DNA from: Xylophilus ampelinus | Lineage (GTDB): Bacteria; Pseudomonadota; Gammaproteobacteria; Burkholderiales; Burkholderiaceae_C | DNA: 64,000 bases | Assembly (NCBI RefSeq): GCF_901875635.1 | Contig: NZ_CABFMN010000071.1 | Span: 26,263 to 90,262 of the forward strand | Direction of reading: 5' to 3' | Shown here: in pieces, positions 7,428 through 16,912 of the stretch | How the letters are laid out: every line of letters starts with the position of its first letter | Numbering within the stretch: position 1 is the first letter of the stretch | Program-made: the position numbers and the translations under genes | Notes under the pieces: generated by a model | Seen by the model: the letters and a program-made list of their open reading frames with translations, nothing else | Told to the model about the DNA's origin: nothing | Database searches by the model: none

Positions 7428-9377
7428 GTGGCATTGTTGCCTGTCAAGCCCGCCCTTCGGGGCGGGCTTTTTCTTTCGGCGGTCGCGTCTTTGGCAGCGG
7501 TCGTCGTCTTGATGCTGGCAATCTGGCTGCTGTTCGCGCCAGCCCTGCCGGGTATCGTCCAATTCGACGACCTCGCGAATCTATCGAAGCTGAACACGAT
7601 CACAGGGTTTGATGAGGCATGGGATTGGATTAGCCAGGGCCGAGCCGGGCCGCTGGGGCGGCCGATTGCGCTGGCCACATTCGCACTACAGTACTACCAG
7701 TGGCCCCAGCCGTACTCGCTGCTGCTTTGGAATATTGCGCTGCACGTCATAAATGCCCTGTTGGTGCTCTGGCTGTCTCTGCTTGTGGCGCAACGATTGG
7801 GGCCCACGGACAACAAGCAGCTTGCGATCGGATTTCTCGTTGCCCTCTGCTGGGGCATCTTGCCGCTGCTGAACACCTCGACGCTGTTCATCATCCAGCG
7901 GATGACCGTGCTGTCAGGCACCTTCGTGCTGGCGGGGCTAATCGCCTACCTCAAAGTGCGCGGTCCGGTCGATGCTGACTGGACGCGGCAACTGCTGGCC
8001 CTGACGCTGCTGGCCGCGTTTGGCGCACTGGCGGCGCTGACCAAGGAAACGGGTGTCCTAACCGCTGTGTATGGCTTGATTCTCGAACTCTGCGTACTCA
8101 CCAGAACCAGCGCCAACCGCCGCCTCAGTCCCGTGGCGATCGCGCTGATGGTGGGCTGTGCACTCCTGTTCGCCAGGCTGCTGCCCATCCTTTTTTGGGC
8201 GCCCAGCACCGAAATGGAGCGCGGCTTCACGATGCCCGAGCGCCTGGCCAGCCAAGGGGTGCTTCTCCTAGCCTATTTGAAAGGACTCTTTCTTCCCACG
8301 TCCAGCGAGTTGAACCCGTTCCGGAGTTACAACGCACACCATGACATGCTGCACACGCTGTGGGGCGTGTGCCTTTGGATCGCGTTGATGCTGAGCCCCT
8401 TGATTGCGTGGTGGCGTGGTTGGCGCCTGCCGGCCCTCGCTCTGGCTTGGTTCTTCTACGGCCACATCCCGGAGTCCGGGTGGGTTCCGCTCGAACTCTA
8501 TTTCGCGCACCGCAACTACCTGCCTGCGGTGGGCCTCGTGTTCGCGCTGGTGTTTGGCCTGTTGAGTCTGCGGCAGCACGTCGGCCTCTGGAGAAGCGTG
8601 TTTGCTGCCTATGTCGTTGTGCTTGGCGTTGTCACTTGGATGAACACCTCGCTGTGGGGTCAAAGCGAACTGGCAGCGGAAGTCTGGGCGAATGAACAAC
8701 CGCACAGTGCCCGTGCAGCGATGAACCTAGCATACGAATTGGACCGGACACAAGGCCTGGGTGCTGCGCAGAATCATCTGGATCGTTTCGTCCAACGCCA
8801 AGATCGCATCGGCATTCGGCTCATTGGGTTGATCAACGCCTGCCAGTTAGCGCCGGCCGCAGATCACTCCGATCGCGTACGTGAGATAAAAAGTGCCATC
8901 CTCACGCTACCTTATGAGGGATGGGCTACTGATACGCTTGAAAAGCTGATTGATCCGGTCCGAAAAGGCGAGTGCCCAGGCCTCACGGAGCAGCAAGTTG
9001 GAGAAATTGCAGCTACCTTCCTTAGCCAGCCTGTGTACCAGGAACAGCACTCGGTCGCCAGCAACATGCTCTCCATTCTCGGGTTGGTGGCCATGGATCA
9101 TGGCGACATGGAAGCGGCAATGAGCTTCTATCTACAGGCCATTGAGCATTCGGCTACGTACAGCATGGCGAACCTCTATCTTCATCTCGCCCAGCAGCAT
9201 CGGTCATATGCGGAGTTGCAGAGGCTACACGAAGCAGTCGTGCATGCTGCGCTCCCGCAGGGCACTTCACGCGCCGAGTGGGACCAGCTACTAGCAAATA
9301 TTGATTTCGCGTTGAAAATCTCTACGCCAGAGCATGCTCCGAAGATCGCGCATCCGGGAGCTGAAATAGCTAAGTGA
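7428..9377 (+). CDS. Membrane GT-C glycosyltransferase (TMTC/ArnT-like), possible pilin glycosylation
   Basis: The product is up to 649 residues, with about 11-12 predicted membrane helices in the first 400 residues and a soluble helical C-terminus that looks TPR-like (FYLQAIEHSATYSMANLYLHLAQQH). The N-terminal loop has QFDDLANL, then GRPIALATFALQYY and NIALHVINALLVLWL, a pattern seen in GT-C enzymes of the TMTC/DUF1736 type, which use lipid-linked sugars. Position directly after pilA recalls TfpW in Pseudomonas, so pilin glycosylation is a reasonable inference but not shown. The GTG at 7428 lies upstream of the terminator stem; the ATG at 7512 would give a protein 28 residues shorter and avoids the hairpin. 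The stop overlaps a GTG of the next frame. Confidence 0.65.
   Translation: MALLPVKPALRGGLFLSAVASLAAVVVLMLAIWLLFAPALPGIVQFDDLANLSKLNTITGFDEAWDWISQGRAGPLGRPIALATFALQYYQWPQPYSLLLWNIALHVINALLVLWLSLLVAQRLGPTDNKQLAIGFLVALCWGILPLLNTSTLFIIQRMTVLSGTFVLAGLIAYLKVRGPVDADWTRQLLALTLLAAFGALAALTKETGVLTAVYGLILELCVLTRTSANRRLSPVAIALMVGCALLFARLLPILFWAPSTEMERGFTMPERLASQGVLLLAYLKGLFLPTSSELNPFRSYNAHHDMLHTLWGVCLWIALMLSPLIAWWRGWRLPALALAWFFYGHIPESGWVPLELYFAHRNYLPAVGLVFALVFGLLSLRQHVGLWRSVFAAYVVVLGVVTWMNTSLWGQSELAAEVWANEQPHSARAAMNLAYELDRTQGLGAAQNHLDRFVQRQDRIGIRLIGLINACQLAPAADHSDRVREIKSAILTLPYEGWATDTLEKLIDPVRKGECPGLTEQQVGEIAATFLSQPVYQEQHSVASNMLSILGLVAMDHGDMEAAMSFYLQAIEHSATYSMANLYLHLAQQHRSYAELQRLHEAVVHAALPQGTSRAEWDQLLANIDFALKISTPEHAPKIAHPGAEIAK
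7446..7476 (+). terminator. Rho-independent terminator after pilA
   Basis: A 10-bp perfect stem, AAGCCCGCCC with GGGCGGGCTT, encloses the stable TTCG tetraloop and is followed by TTTCTTT. It should end most pilA transcripts. It overlaps the first codons of the next open frame, so read-through may set the pilin to glycosyltransferase ratio. Confidence 0.9.
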
Positions 9378-9427
9378 TCAAATACATGATCGCAACGCCG
9401 GCCAGCCGATCACACCATGAGATGCGC

Positions 9428-10276
9428 ATGAAAATCTCCATTGTCCTCCCTGCCAAAAACGAATCCGCAGCCGTGGGGCAGACTGTGGAGGGCATCGCGG
9501 CGATCCATCCGGGGGTCGAAGTGATAGTGGTCAACGATGGCTCTGCTGACGCTACTGCATCGGTGTCTGAGCAGGCCGGAGCCAAAGTCATCAGCCACCC
9601 TTATTCCAAAGGCAACGGCGCCGCGATCAAAACAGGGGCGCGCGCTGCGACCGGGGACGTGATCGTGTTCATGGATGCCGACGGCCAGCACGACCCGGCC
9701 GACATTTCCCGGCTGCTAGACAACTTGGCGCAAGGCCACGACATGGTGGTGGGCGCACGGCAAAGGGGCTCGCAGGCCAGCGTGGGGCGCAGCTTTGCCA
9801 ATCGGCTGTACAACCGCCTCGCAAGTTGGATGACCGGCCACAACGTGGAAGATTTGACTTCGGGCTTCCGCGCCGTACGGGCCGACAAGTTCCGCGAGTT
9901 CCTCTACCTGCTGCCGAACGGCTTTTCGTACCCTACCACCAGCACGATGGCATTCTTCCGCGCCGGGTATTCGGTGGCCTATGTGCCCATCCATGCAGCG
10001 AAGCGCATTGGTAAAAGCCATATCCGACTGCTGCGCGACGGCGCACGCTTTTTTCTCATCATCTTCAAGATCGGCACACTGTTTTCGCCATTGAAGATTT
10101 TTGCGCCAGTGGCCCTCGGCCTGTTCATGCTCGCAACGGGCTGGTACGGCTGGACTTGGTGGCACGAGGCTCGATTTACGAACATGAGCGCGCTCCTATA
10201 CACCGGGAGTGTAATGGTATTTTTACTCGGATTAATCTCTGAGCAGATCACCGCGCTAATGTATCAAGCAAAATAG
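9428..10276 (+). CDS. Family 2 glycosyltransferase (dolichyl-phosphate-sugar synthase-like)
   Basis: The protein starts MKISIVLPAKNESAAVGQTV, a classical GT2 start, with VIVVNDGSAD as nucleotide-binding strand and the DxD site FMDADGQHD. The LTSGFRAVRADKF segment is typical of DPM1/GtrB-like enzymes that transfer a sugar from a nucleotide donor to a polyprenyl phosphate. Two C-terminal membrane helices (PVALGLFMLATGWYGW and SVMVFLLGLISEQITALMY) fit that class. It would supply the lipid-linked sugar used by the upstream GT-C enzyme. A GTG at 9374, overlapping the previous stop by four bases, opens the same frame earlier, but homology begins at 9428. Confidence 0.85.
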   Translation: MKISIVLPAKNESAAVGQTVEGIAAIHPGVEVIVVNDGSADATASVSEQAGAKVISHPYSKGNGAAIKTGARAATGDVIVFMDADGQHDPADISRLLDNLAQGHDMVVGARQRGSQASVGRSFANRLYNRLASWMTGHNVEDLTSGFRAVRADKFREFLYLLPNGFSYPTTSTMAFFRAGYSVAYVPIHAAKRIGKSHIRLLRDGARFFLIIFKIGTLFSPLKIFAPVALGLFMLATGWYGWTWWHEARFTNMSALLYTGSVMVFLLGLISEQITALMYQAK

Positions 10277-10325
10277 TAGCCAAAAATGCATTTAACCCCT
10301 TTTTTGCGGCCGTGGGTGCGCGCCA

Positions 10326-11555
10326 GTGACTAACGCTCGCCTCGGCGGCTTAGGGCGCAAAGGGCTGATTCTCCTTGCCTGGATGCTCATACGCGCGGCC
10401 CTGCAAGCCGCCGTTATTCTTTTATTGGCTAACTGCCTCGGTACAAGCACTTACGGAAAATTCGTCTCGGCGATTGCCGTATATTCATTTTTTGTTCCGT
10501 TCGTCGGACTCGGACTATCACACGTCGTCATGCGTAACGGCGCCCGCGACCCCACGCATAGTGCGTACTATCTGAGCTATGCGCTGAAATGGTGGAGATA
10601 TTCACTGCTGCCGTGCAGCATCGCCGCGCTCGGCACTGCGCTCTGGACAGTACCGCACGCGGGGTCTGCTATGACGTTGGGCTTGTTAGCTGCAGCCGAG
10701 CTCAGTGCAGGGTCCCTCGCAGAATTGGCAACTCGACACTACCAATCGCAGCAACGCGTCCATGTCTACGGAACCATCGGCGTAGCGTTGCCAGCTGCTC
10801 GCTTGTTAGCCCTAGGCGCAACCACTCATCTGGCCGGTAGGACGGACCTCGTATTGGTCGCTTGGTCTTACTCAGGTGCCAGCATCATTTTCGCTTGTGC
10901 AGTACTGCCACTGCTGACGCGCCGGCAGGCCTTCGCTTTTGAATCAGGTTCTGAAAAGATGAGTTCAAAAAGCGGTTTGCCTTTTAGCTTTGCAGTCCTA
11001 AGCACAAAGTTGCAGAATGAGTTCAATAAACCGGTCCTCGCGCAGAGCAGCTTTGTTAGCGTTGGGGCGTTCAACATTGCGCAACGTCTGGTGGAACTAG
11101 CGTCATTACCGCTAACCGCGCTTCAGGAGGCCCTTTGGCCCAGATTGCACTCGATAGAAAACGCATCCGCGCAGTTGATTCGCTCAGGCGCAGCATTGTT
11201 GATATGCGCGCTACTTTTAGGAATCTGCACTTGGACGATTGCACCCTCCCTTCCAAACATCTTGGGAAGCCAGTTCGATGAAGCAGTTCCAATTCTCCAA
11301 ATGTTGGCTTGGCTGCCTGTTTTTCAGACAGTGCGCGCTCTTTTTAACTTTCGAGCTATCCACGCTGGCCTGACCGGACAATTTGCATGGATATACGGGA
11401 CAGGCAGTGCCTGTGGCGTTGCTAGTGTTGCAATACTAGTACCACCATACGGAACAACCGGCGCAGTGATCTCAAGCTATATAGGCGAGGCCGCAGTAAT
11501 ATTTTTCTTTTATGCGGGCTCAAAGCTCCGTAAAATTGCACGTCCACAGCGGTAA
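10326..11555 (+). CDS. Polysaccharide/oligosaccharide flippase (Wzx-like, MOP superfamily)
   Basis: The 409-residue product is strongly hydrophobic, with about 12 membrane helices along its length. It has the N-terminal layout of MOP-family flippases (GLILLAWMLIRAALQAAVILLLANCLGTSTYGKFVSAIAVY). Such proteins move undecaprenyl-diphosphate-linked glycans across the inner membrane. The start is GTG at 10326 and no closer ATG fits. From here on, codon use is visibly more AT-rich than in flanking genes, pointing to acquisition. The next gene, glf, follows 45 bp later. The specific glycan is unknown. Confidence 0.8.
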   Translation: MTNARLGGLGRKGLILLAWMLIRAALQAAVILLLANCLGTSTYGKFVSAIAVYSFFVPFVGLGLSHVVMRNGARDPTHSAYYLSYALKWWRYSLLPCSIAALGTALWTVPHAGSAMTLGLLAAAELSAGSLAELATRHYQSQQRVHVYGTIGVALPAARLLALGATTHLAGRTDLVLVAWSYSGASIIFACAVLPLLTRRQAFAFESGSEKMSSKSGLPFSFAVLSTKLQNEFNKPVLAQSSFVSVGAFNIAQRLVELASLPLTALQEALWPRLHSIENASAQLIRSGAALLICALLLGICTWTIAPSLPNILGSQFDEAVPILQMLAWLPVFQTVRALFNFRAIHAGLTGQFAWIYGTGSACGVASVAILVPPYGTTGAVISSYIGEAAVIFFFYAGSKLRKIARPQR

Positions 11556-11600
11556 GCACATCCAATGCACGCTTCGTCTAGGCTTTGATCGCATTTGCAA

Positions 11601-12698
11601 ATGAGACCAATCTTGATTGTCGGTGCAGGCTTTGCCGGTAGTGTCACTGCTCGATACTTGGCGGACGCTGGCAAGGTGGTGCACGTGATAGATAAAAGAA
11701 ATCATCTAGCAGGAAATGCTTACGACGAATTAGACAATCACGGGGTGCTGATTCATCGTTACGGACCGCACATCTTTCATACGAACAGCTCAAGTATTTT
11801 CGAATGGCTTTCTCGCTTCAGTGCTTGGCGCAAATACGAACACCGCGTCTTGAGCATGATTGAGGGGCGCCTATACCCTTTCCCGATTAATCGCACGACC
11901 TTGAATGGACTATATGGAATCAACCTGAGCGAGACGGAAGCAGCGGAATTTTATGAGAAAGTGCGCGAACCTCGGGATATCATCGCGACCAGTGAAGATT
12001 TGGTGCTGAATTCAGTTGGCAGAGACTTGTACGAAAAGTTTTTTTTAAATTACACGAGGAAGCAATGGGGTCTTGAACCCGCACAATTGAAAGCCGGCGT
12101 GGCCGCGCGCATCCCAGTTAGAACTAACGAAGATGATCGTTATTTCACAGATAAATTTCAGGGTATGCCGCTAGAAGGCTACTCAAAGATGTTTAGGCGC
12201 ATGCTTGATCACCGAAACATCGAGATCAGTTTGGGACTAGACCTCAATGAGGTAAAGGACCGCGCATCTTACAGTCATATGGTTTACACAGGCCGTATTG
12301 ACGAATATTTTTCCTTTAGATACGGCCGTCTTCCCTATCGATCACTCCACTTTGAACATGAGCATCTGCCGGGCAAGCCGATTTATCAAGAAGTGGGCAC
12401 GGTGAATTACCCCAATGACCAACAATTTACCCGCATTACGGAATTCAAGCATTTGACCGGGCAAAACCACTCGGGCACTTCAATTGTACGTGAGTACCCT
12501 TGCGCAGAAGGAGATCCATATTATCCGATTCCTACAACGCAAAATGAGGCAACGTATCAAAAATATAAAATTCTTGCGGAACTTGAAGCCAATCACGTGA
12601 CTTTCGTTGGTCGACTTGCACAATACCGATATTACAACATGGATCAAGTAGCCGCAGCGGCCTTATCTGCTGCTGCCAAATTAGCGCAGCAGCTTTGA
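11601..12698 (+). CDS. glf: UDP-galactopyranose mutase
   Basis: This 365-residue flavoenzyme interconverts UDP-galactopyranose and UDP-galactofuranose, giving Galf for surface glycans. It has the FAD Rossmann motif at its start (ILIVGAGFAGSVTARYLA), the DKRNHLAGNAYDE segment, the substrate-site stretch HRYGPHIFHTN, the family segment YTRKQWG, and the closing FVGRLAQYRYYNMDQ, which binds the flavin. The ATG at 11601 is preferred over an upstream in-frame TTG at 11595. Its 3' end overlaps the convergent glycosyltransferase gene by 18 bp. The base composition is clearly more AT-rich than the core genome. Confidence 0.95.
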   Translation: MRPILIVGAGFAGSVTARYLADAGKVVHVIDKRNHLAGNAYDELDNHGVLIHRYGPHIFHTNSSSIFEWLSRFSAWRKYEHRVLSMIEGRLYPFPINRTTLNGLYGINLSETEAAEFYEKVREPRDIIATSEDLVLNSVGRDLYEKFFLNYTRKQWGLEPAQLKAGVAARIPVRTNEDDRYFTDKFQGMPLEGYSKMFRRMLDHRNIEISLGLDLNEVKDRASYSHMVYTGRIDEYFSFRYGRLPYRSLHFEHEHLPGKPIYQEVGTVNYPNDQQFTRITEFKHLTGQNHSGTSIVREYPCAEGDPYYPIPTTQNEATYQKYKILAELEANHVTFVGRLAQYRYYNMDQVAAAALSAAAKLAQQL

Positions 12699-13850
12699 CA
12701 ACACCTCATCCATTCGTGCGGCCGCGAGTTCCCATGTATGGTTCTTGGCCTGTTCCATTCCTTGAACGCCAAGCTTTCTGCGTAGTGCTGCATTATTTGC
12801 CAGGCTGATCATCGCATTGCAGAGTGCGACAGGGTCACGAGGCGGAACAATCAATGCGGTTTCACCGTGGCGCGCAAACTCTTCGGTTCCCGGCCTCGTC
12901 GTAATCACGGCAAGGCCCGCCGCCATAGCTTCGAGGGGAAACAATGGAAAGCTCTCGTACCACGATGCACTTAAAAGAACCTCGGCCTTGCTGTACGCGC
13001 TCGCAAGCTGATTTGAATTTAAGAATCCAAGCGATCGAAACGGCGCTATCGTGTTCTGAGGCGACATGGAGCAGTCACCATAGACAGACCAATCTATGCT
13101 CACACCTTGCTGTCGAGCTAGCCGTACGCCTTCTGCCATATCATCAAAGCCCTTCCATCTTGCAGCTCTTCCACCGTAGCTGATAACGCGAAGTGGTGGG
13201 TCCGTCAGCTCAGGCGGCGCCCCAGCAAACATTGAGTCTTCGATCGCGTTACCGGCGATAGCCTCTACCTTCCGACCACACTCTGTATCGATTATTTCAG
13301 CGAGCCACAGTGAATTAGCTATAATTTTTAGCGGCAAAGAATAGCTTGCCCTCGCTGCAGCCTCCGCGTGCGCAGCTTCATCGAATTCATTGCAAAAGAA
13401 AGGCTCAAAGTGCTGCGCATAGTATGCGCGTACACCGCTTCCATATAGATGCACAGGAAGCGCTGTCTCGAAAGAAGTTGCCACCGTGATATCGGCCTTC
13501 GGTAGCAATACACGTGCTCGTTCACTCATCGCTGCGCAACGAAACGAAAACGGCAAGACGCGCGGTTCAACGCTAGCAAAAGCGCTGCTCAGCGCGTGCA
13601 ATACTGACTCCAGCTTACGGTCAGAGTTTATCCCTCGTGCGAGTTCCGACGCTACTTCCCACCTACTTTTCGACTTGAGCCGAAAATCATAGCTACCAAA
13701 CCAATCCGGGTTTGTCGAAGGGAGGAGAGGAACTACGCAGACTTCATGCCCTCGTTCGGCCAAGCCCTGCGCGTGTTTGAGTACACTGTAAATTCCGCCA
13801 GTGAATTTACTTTTTTTTAATTTAGGAACAACCCAGCAGATTTTGGGCAT
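12681..13850 (-). CDS. Family 4 glycosyltransferase
   Basis: The 389-residue protein has the two Rossmann domains of GT-B enzymes. The N-terminal one is seen in KFTGGIYSVLKHAQGLAERGHEV. The C-terminal GT4 nucleotide-sugar site appears as VLLSASWYESFPLFPLEAMAAGLAVITT with RPGTEEF, carrying the EX7E-like pair. It is probably a retaining cytosolic transferase in glycan assembly; donor and acceptor cannot be told. It is the last of a five-gene reverse-strand run and overlaps the 3' end of glf. Confidence 0.85.
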   Translation of the reverse strand: MPKICWVVPKLKKSKFTGGIYSVLKHAQGLAERGHEVCVVPLLPSTNPDWFGSYDFRLKSKSRWEVASELARGINSDRKLESVLHALSSAFASVEPRVLPFSFRCAAMSERARVLLPKADITVATSFETALPVHLYGSGVRAYYAQHFEPFFCNEFDEAAHAEAAARASYSLPLKIIANSLWLAEIIDTECGRKVEAIAGNAIEDSMFAGAPPELTDPPLRVISYGGRAARWKGFDDMAEGVRLARQQGVSIDWSVYGDCSMSPQNTIAPFRSLGFLNSNQLASAYSKAEVLLSASWYESFPLFPLEAMAAGLAVITTRPGTEEFARHGETALIVPPRDPVALCNAMISLANNAALRRKLGVQGMEQAKNHTWELAAARMDEVLSKLLR

Positions 13851-13864
13851 AATGCAACTTAAAG

Positions 13865-14707
13865 CTAAAGTGGCTTCCGGCTAAAAAAGCATCGCGCAAA
13901 TGAATATACCGGTGTAAGCGATCGATATCGAATTGTGCGGAGTAGCGCTCTAGCTAGAAGGGTTGGGAAACGGGTGGCCAGAAGCAGTTTCTGAATGTAG
14001 GCGGCGTTCGCGAGCTTGCGGGCAAGAAGGGTATGGGATTCGATCAAAAACCGCTCATATGCGGCGCTGGATTGGCGAGTACTCGCTGAGCCAATATGTT
14101 CAACCCAAGTATCGTCAAGCAAGACGAGGTCGCCGCCCTCACGGCGCATTCGCCATGAGAGTTCAACATCCTCCCCATACATAAAAAAATCTTCATCAAA
14201 CAGCGGCTGTGCGTTGTTTTCACGAACAACCAGCAAACAGCAACCACTCAAATATGGGAAGGACCCGAAGAACGGACGTAACGTCACAAGTGCGAACCAG
14301 CGCTGGTAATAGAGCCATCCCTGCTCTTGGCCCTCTTGCGCGATACGCGGCGCGACCAATGTGGGACGCGTTGCGCTAGCCCATCGGGCATTCATCAACG
14401 TCGACCGTAGGCCGGGTCGCACCCTAGCGTCGTTATTGAGAAGCAGCACCGGTCCCTCGTATCCTTGCTCTCCAAGTGCGGCAAGCGCGGCATTCATGCC
14501 GCGGGCGAATCCGATATTTGCCTGGCTTCTTACCCAGTTCACACGAGTTTCACCGCTGAAGACCTGTTGCAGGAGTTTGAGGCTCGTACCTTGATCGTCG
14601 GAGTTATCCCATACCAGCACAGGAGCCCATCCATCGATTAGCAAACTCTCAATACATCCTTGGGTCAGTTTAGGCTTGTTGAAATGAATGATGGCAGCAG
14701 CCGTCAT
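13865..14707 (-). CDS. Family 2 glycosyltransferase (rhamnosyltransferase-like)
   Basis: The product is 280 residues from the ATG at 14707. It has AAAIIHFNKPKLTQGCIESLL at the start, the SQANIGFARGMNAAL segment, the DxD-type LLLNNDARVRPG and the ED motif FMYGEDVELSWRMRREG, all usual for the GT2 group of rhamnosyl- and galactofuranosyl-type transferases. The start overlaps the stop of the upstream gene by four bases (ATGA), indicating translational coupling. A longer form from 14728 is possible but less likely. With glf nearby, a Galf transferase role is possible, by inference only. Confidence 0.85.
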   Translation of the reverse strand: MTAAAIIHFNKPKLTQGCIESLLIDGWAPVLVWDNSDDQGTSLKLLQQVFSGETRVNWVRSQANIGFARGMNAALAALGEQGYEGPVLLLNNDARVRPGLRSTLMNARWASATRPTLVAPRIAQEGQEQGWLYYQRWFALVTLRPFFGSFPYLSGCCLLVVRENNAQPLFDEDFFMYGEDVELSWRMRREGGDLVLLDDTWVEHIGSASTRQSSAAYERFLIESHTLLARKLANAAYIQKLLLATRFPTLLARALLRTIRYRSLTPVYSFARCFFSRKPL

Positions 14708-15720
14708 TTGGCAGTTCCGAAGCGGCATATTGCTTTTGCGTATGCGGCAAGATATCCAGTGATCATCGCAGCCTCCGAAAAGCGCGCGGCAACGCTCGCT
14801 GTTGCCTGGCGCGACAGCGCGGCGCGAAGGGGCTCGTTCGCAGCTAGTTTCCGGAGCGCCAACACAAATGCCATAGGACTCTCTCGCTCACACAGAAGCC
14901 CGGTTTCGCCGTCTGATATGGCCTCTTCCAATGAGGATCCCCGCATAGCTATCACTGGCAGACCACAAGCCATAGCTTCTATCGCGACAAGCGGATGTCC
15001 TTCGCTGCGAGATGGGAGCAGCAATACGTCCGCGTCCTGCATAGCCGCGACGACCGCCGCATCACCCAACAACCGGCCAATGTTGCGAGCGTTAGCTGGC
15101 ATCGGGGCGTTGACGTTCAATTTTTGCCGCCCGGTATAGCGAAGCTCAAACTCCTCACCTAGATCTCGGAAAATGCCGGGAAGCAAATCTATCCCCTTAC
15201 GCTTCGTCCAACTGCCGACATATAGAACTCTAAACGTGTCGCGCGATGGCTGTGCAATTGGAGATGGGCAGAAGATCGAAGTATCGACGCCGTTGTAAAT
15301 TATCTCCATTGGTACATCTAAGAGCACCTCCATGCTACTTTTGGCGACGAACTCACTGACCGCGACTACGACGTCAGCCCGGCCAAGCATTCGACGCTCA
15401 TTAGGAGCAATCCATGACCGATGGTAGGCAGCGCGTACTACGCCTTTGTACGCACGCGCCTCTGGGTGATGCACCGCGTGATGAACTGTAGCCACGATAG
15501 GCGCCTGTCGCGGCAGGAATCGCTTGGGCAGCCACGAGTTCACATGTACAACGTTTGCCCAATCTGGAGGTCGAGGAATAGCCACTGTCCAAGGCGCATA
15601 CTCTGCACGCAGAGGTAGCCAATGAATTTCAGCGCGAATACCGCGCTGCCTAAGACCCTTGACGAGGCGCTCGGTAAAAACGTCGGTGCCAGTCCGCGTG
15701 CGAACCGTCGGGAACCACAC
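14704..15720 (-). CDS. Family 4 glycosyltransferase
   Basis: The 338-residue GT-B enzyme has N-terminal RTGTDVFTERLVKGLRQRG, the hinge VAVSEFVAKSSMEVL, YNGVDTSIFCP, and the GT4 donor site LPSRSEGHPLVAIEAMACGLPVIA. It starts with GTG at 15720; no upstream start was found in frame, and the N-terminus is slightly short for the family. It is 13 bp downstream of another GT4 gene and coupled by ATGA to the GT2 downstream. The sugar specificity is unknown. Confidence 0.83.
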   Translation of the reverse strand: MWFPTVRTRTGTDVFTERLVKGLRQRGIRAEIHWLPLRAEYAPWTVAIPRPPDWANVVHVNSWLPKRFLPRQAPIVATVHHAVHHPEARAYKGVVRAAYHRSWIAPNERRMLGRADVVVAVSEFVAKSSMEVLLDVPMEIIYNGVDTSIFCPSPIAQPSRDTFRVLYVGSWTKRKGIDLLPGIFRDLGEEFELRYTGRQKLNVNAPMPANARNIGRLLGDAAVVAAMQDADVLLLPSRSEGHPLVAIEAMACGLPVIAMRGSSLEEAISDGETGLLCERESPMAFVLALRKLAANEPLRAALSRQATASVAARFSEAAMITGYLAAYAKAICRFGTAK

Positions 15721-15733
15721 GGCGGGAGGTACA

Positions 15734-16912
15734 CTAGGTTTGATGCTCCACCTCCAACACGTGAGAGAGTTGTCGGCCTATCTCCGGCCATGCGAATCTC
15801 ATCGCAAAAACTTGGCAGCTGTGCGCCCAAACGGTCGGGCCCTCGGCTATTAGCCTTGTTATCGCACGGGCCAGACCTGCGTAGTCGCCAGACGCAACAA
15901 GGAGGCCCGACTGCTCCGGCGATACCGCGTCAATGACGCCGCCCGTAGCAAAGGCGGCCGTCGGCACACCATGGGCGGCCGCTTCGACTGCCACCATGCC
16001 GAATCCTTCTGGATCCCCAGCGATCTCGCGGACCGGAAACACATGAACCGCCGCACATTCATAGGCACAAGCTAACTCTTCTCGATCTGTGATGACCCCT
16101 AAAAATCGCAGATGCTCCCCGACGCCAACGGCGTCTGCTGCCCGTTGAATGCTCTCGCAAGACTGCGCGGTCGCGTGTAAGGCATTCAAAGGAGCCTCGC
16201 CGACGATGACAAGAAGAGTATTGGGTACAGCGCGCACGACCTCTGGAAGCGTCTCTATCACGAATTCACGCAGTCCTTTACGCGTCGTCAACCGCCCGAC
16301 CGATATGAGGATGTGGGCATCGTCCAATCCGTGGCGAGCGCGAAACGACCGTAAATTACGTGCCGCTTGAGCTGCCAGAGGCAGTCCAACCCCGGGATGC
16401 ACGATTCGTATCTTGTTATTAGCTACCCCAAGTCTACGCGCCAACTCCGCAGTTGCTGCACTATTAACAACAACGACATCCATACTGCGAATCAACGGAT
16501 TCCAGATTGCGCGATAGACGGAATGTTTGACCGCAGCGTCTAGGCCGTGTAGGTACACGCACGATCTCGCACCAGTGAATCGCGATGCTAAAAACGCGGC
16601 AGGCGCTGTGAGGCCGCTGCCTGCAAAGATAATGTCCGGCTTAAACAGCCAAGCCTGAGCGCAGACCCTCCAAGCCGAAGCCAAAACAAAGCGCCACAAG
16701 GGCCGGAAAGCTACTTCGTAGATATCAACGGCATCTGGCCGCAGCGCCGCACTGCCTTCCGGCCCTACGACGCGCACGCAAGCGTCCCGCGAAAGTTCAT
16801 CTGCAATGTGCCAGTTCAACCGCTCCATACCACCTACAAGTGGCGGTAGATTTCGCGTGACGATCAATATCCTCCGACATGCCGCAGCAGGTGCTTTATG
16901 CGTTGACGACAT
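15734..16912 (-). CDS. Family 4 glycosyltransferase
   Basis: The protein starts [40 protein letters not shown], the PIMB/PIMC-like GT4 N-terminus. It continues with [39 protein letters not shown], the donor-site start [14 protein letters not shown] and the catalytic [17 protein letters not shown] segment with the EX7E pair. It is a 392-residue GT-B retaining transferase. The ATG at 16912 overlaps the end of the dehydrogenase gene by 17 bp; a longer form from 16966 would overlap more. It probably adds a hexose to the glycan made by this cluster. Confidence 0.85.
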   Translation of the reverse strand: MSSTHKAPAAACRRILIVTRNLPPLVGGMERLNWHIADELSRDACVRVVGPEGSAALRPDAVDIYEVAFRPLWRFVLASAWRVCAQAWLFKPDIIFAGSGLTAPAAFLASRFTGARSCVYLHGLDAAVKHSVYRAIWNPLIRSMDVVVVNSAATAELARRLGVANNKIRIVHPGVGLPLAAQAARNLRSFRARHGLDDAHILISVGRLTTRKGLREFVIETLPEVVRAVPNTLLVIVGEAPLNALHATAQSCESIQRAADAVGVGEHLRFLGVITDREELACAYECAAVHVFPVREIAGDPEGFGMVAVEAAAHGVPTAAFATGGVIDAVSPEQSGLLVASGDYAGLARAITRLIAEGPTVWAHSCQVFAMRFAWPEIGRQLSHVLEVEHQT

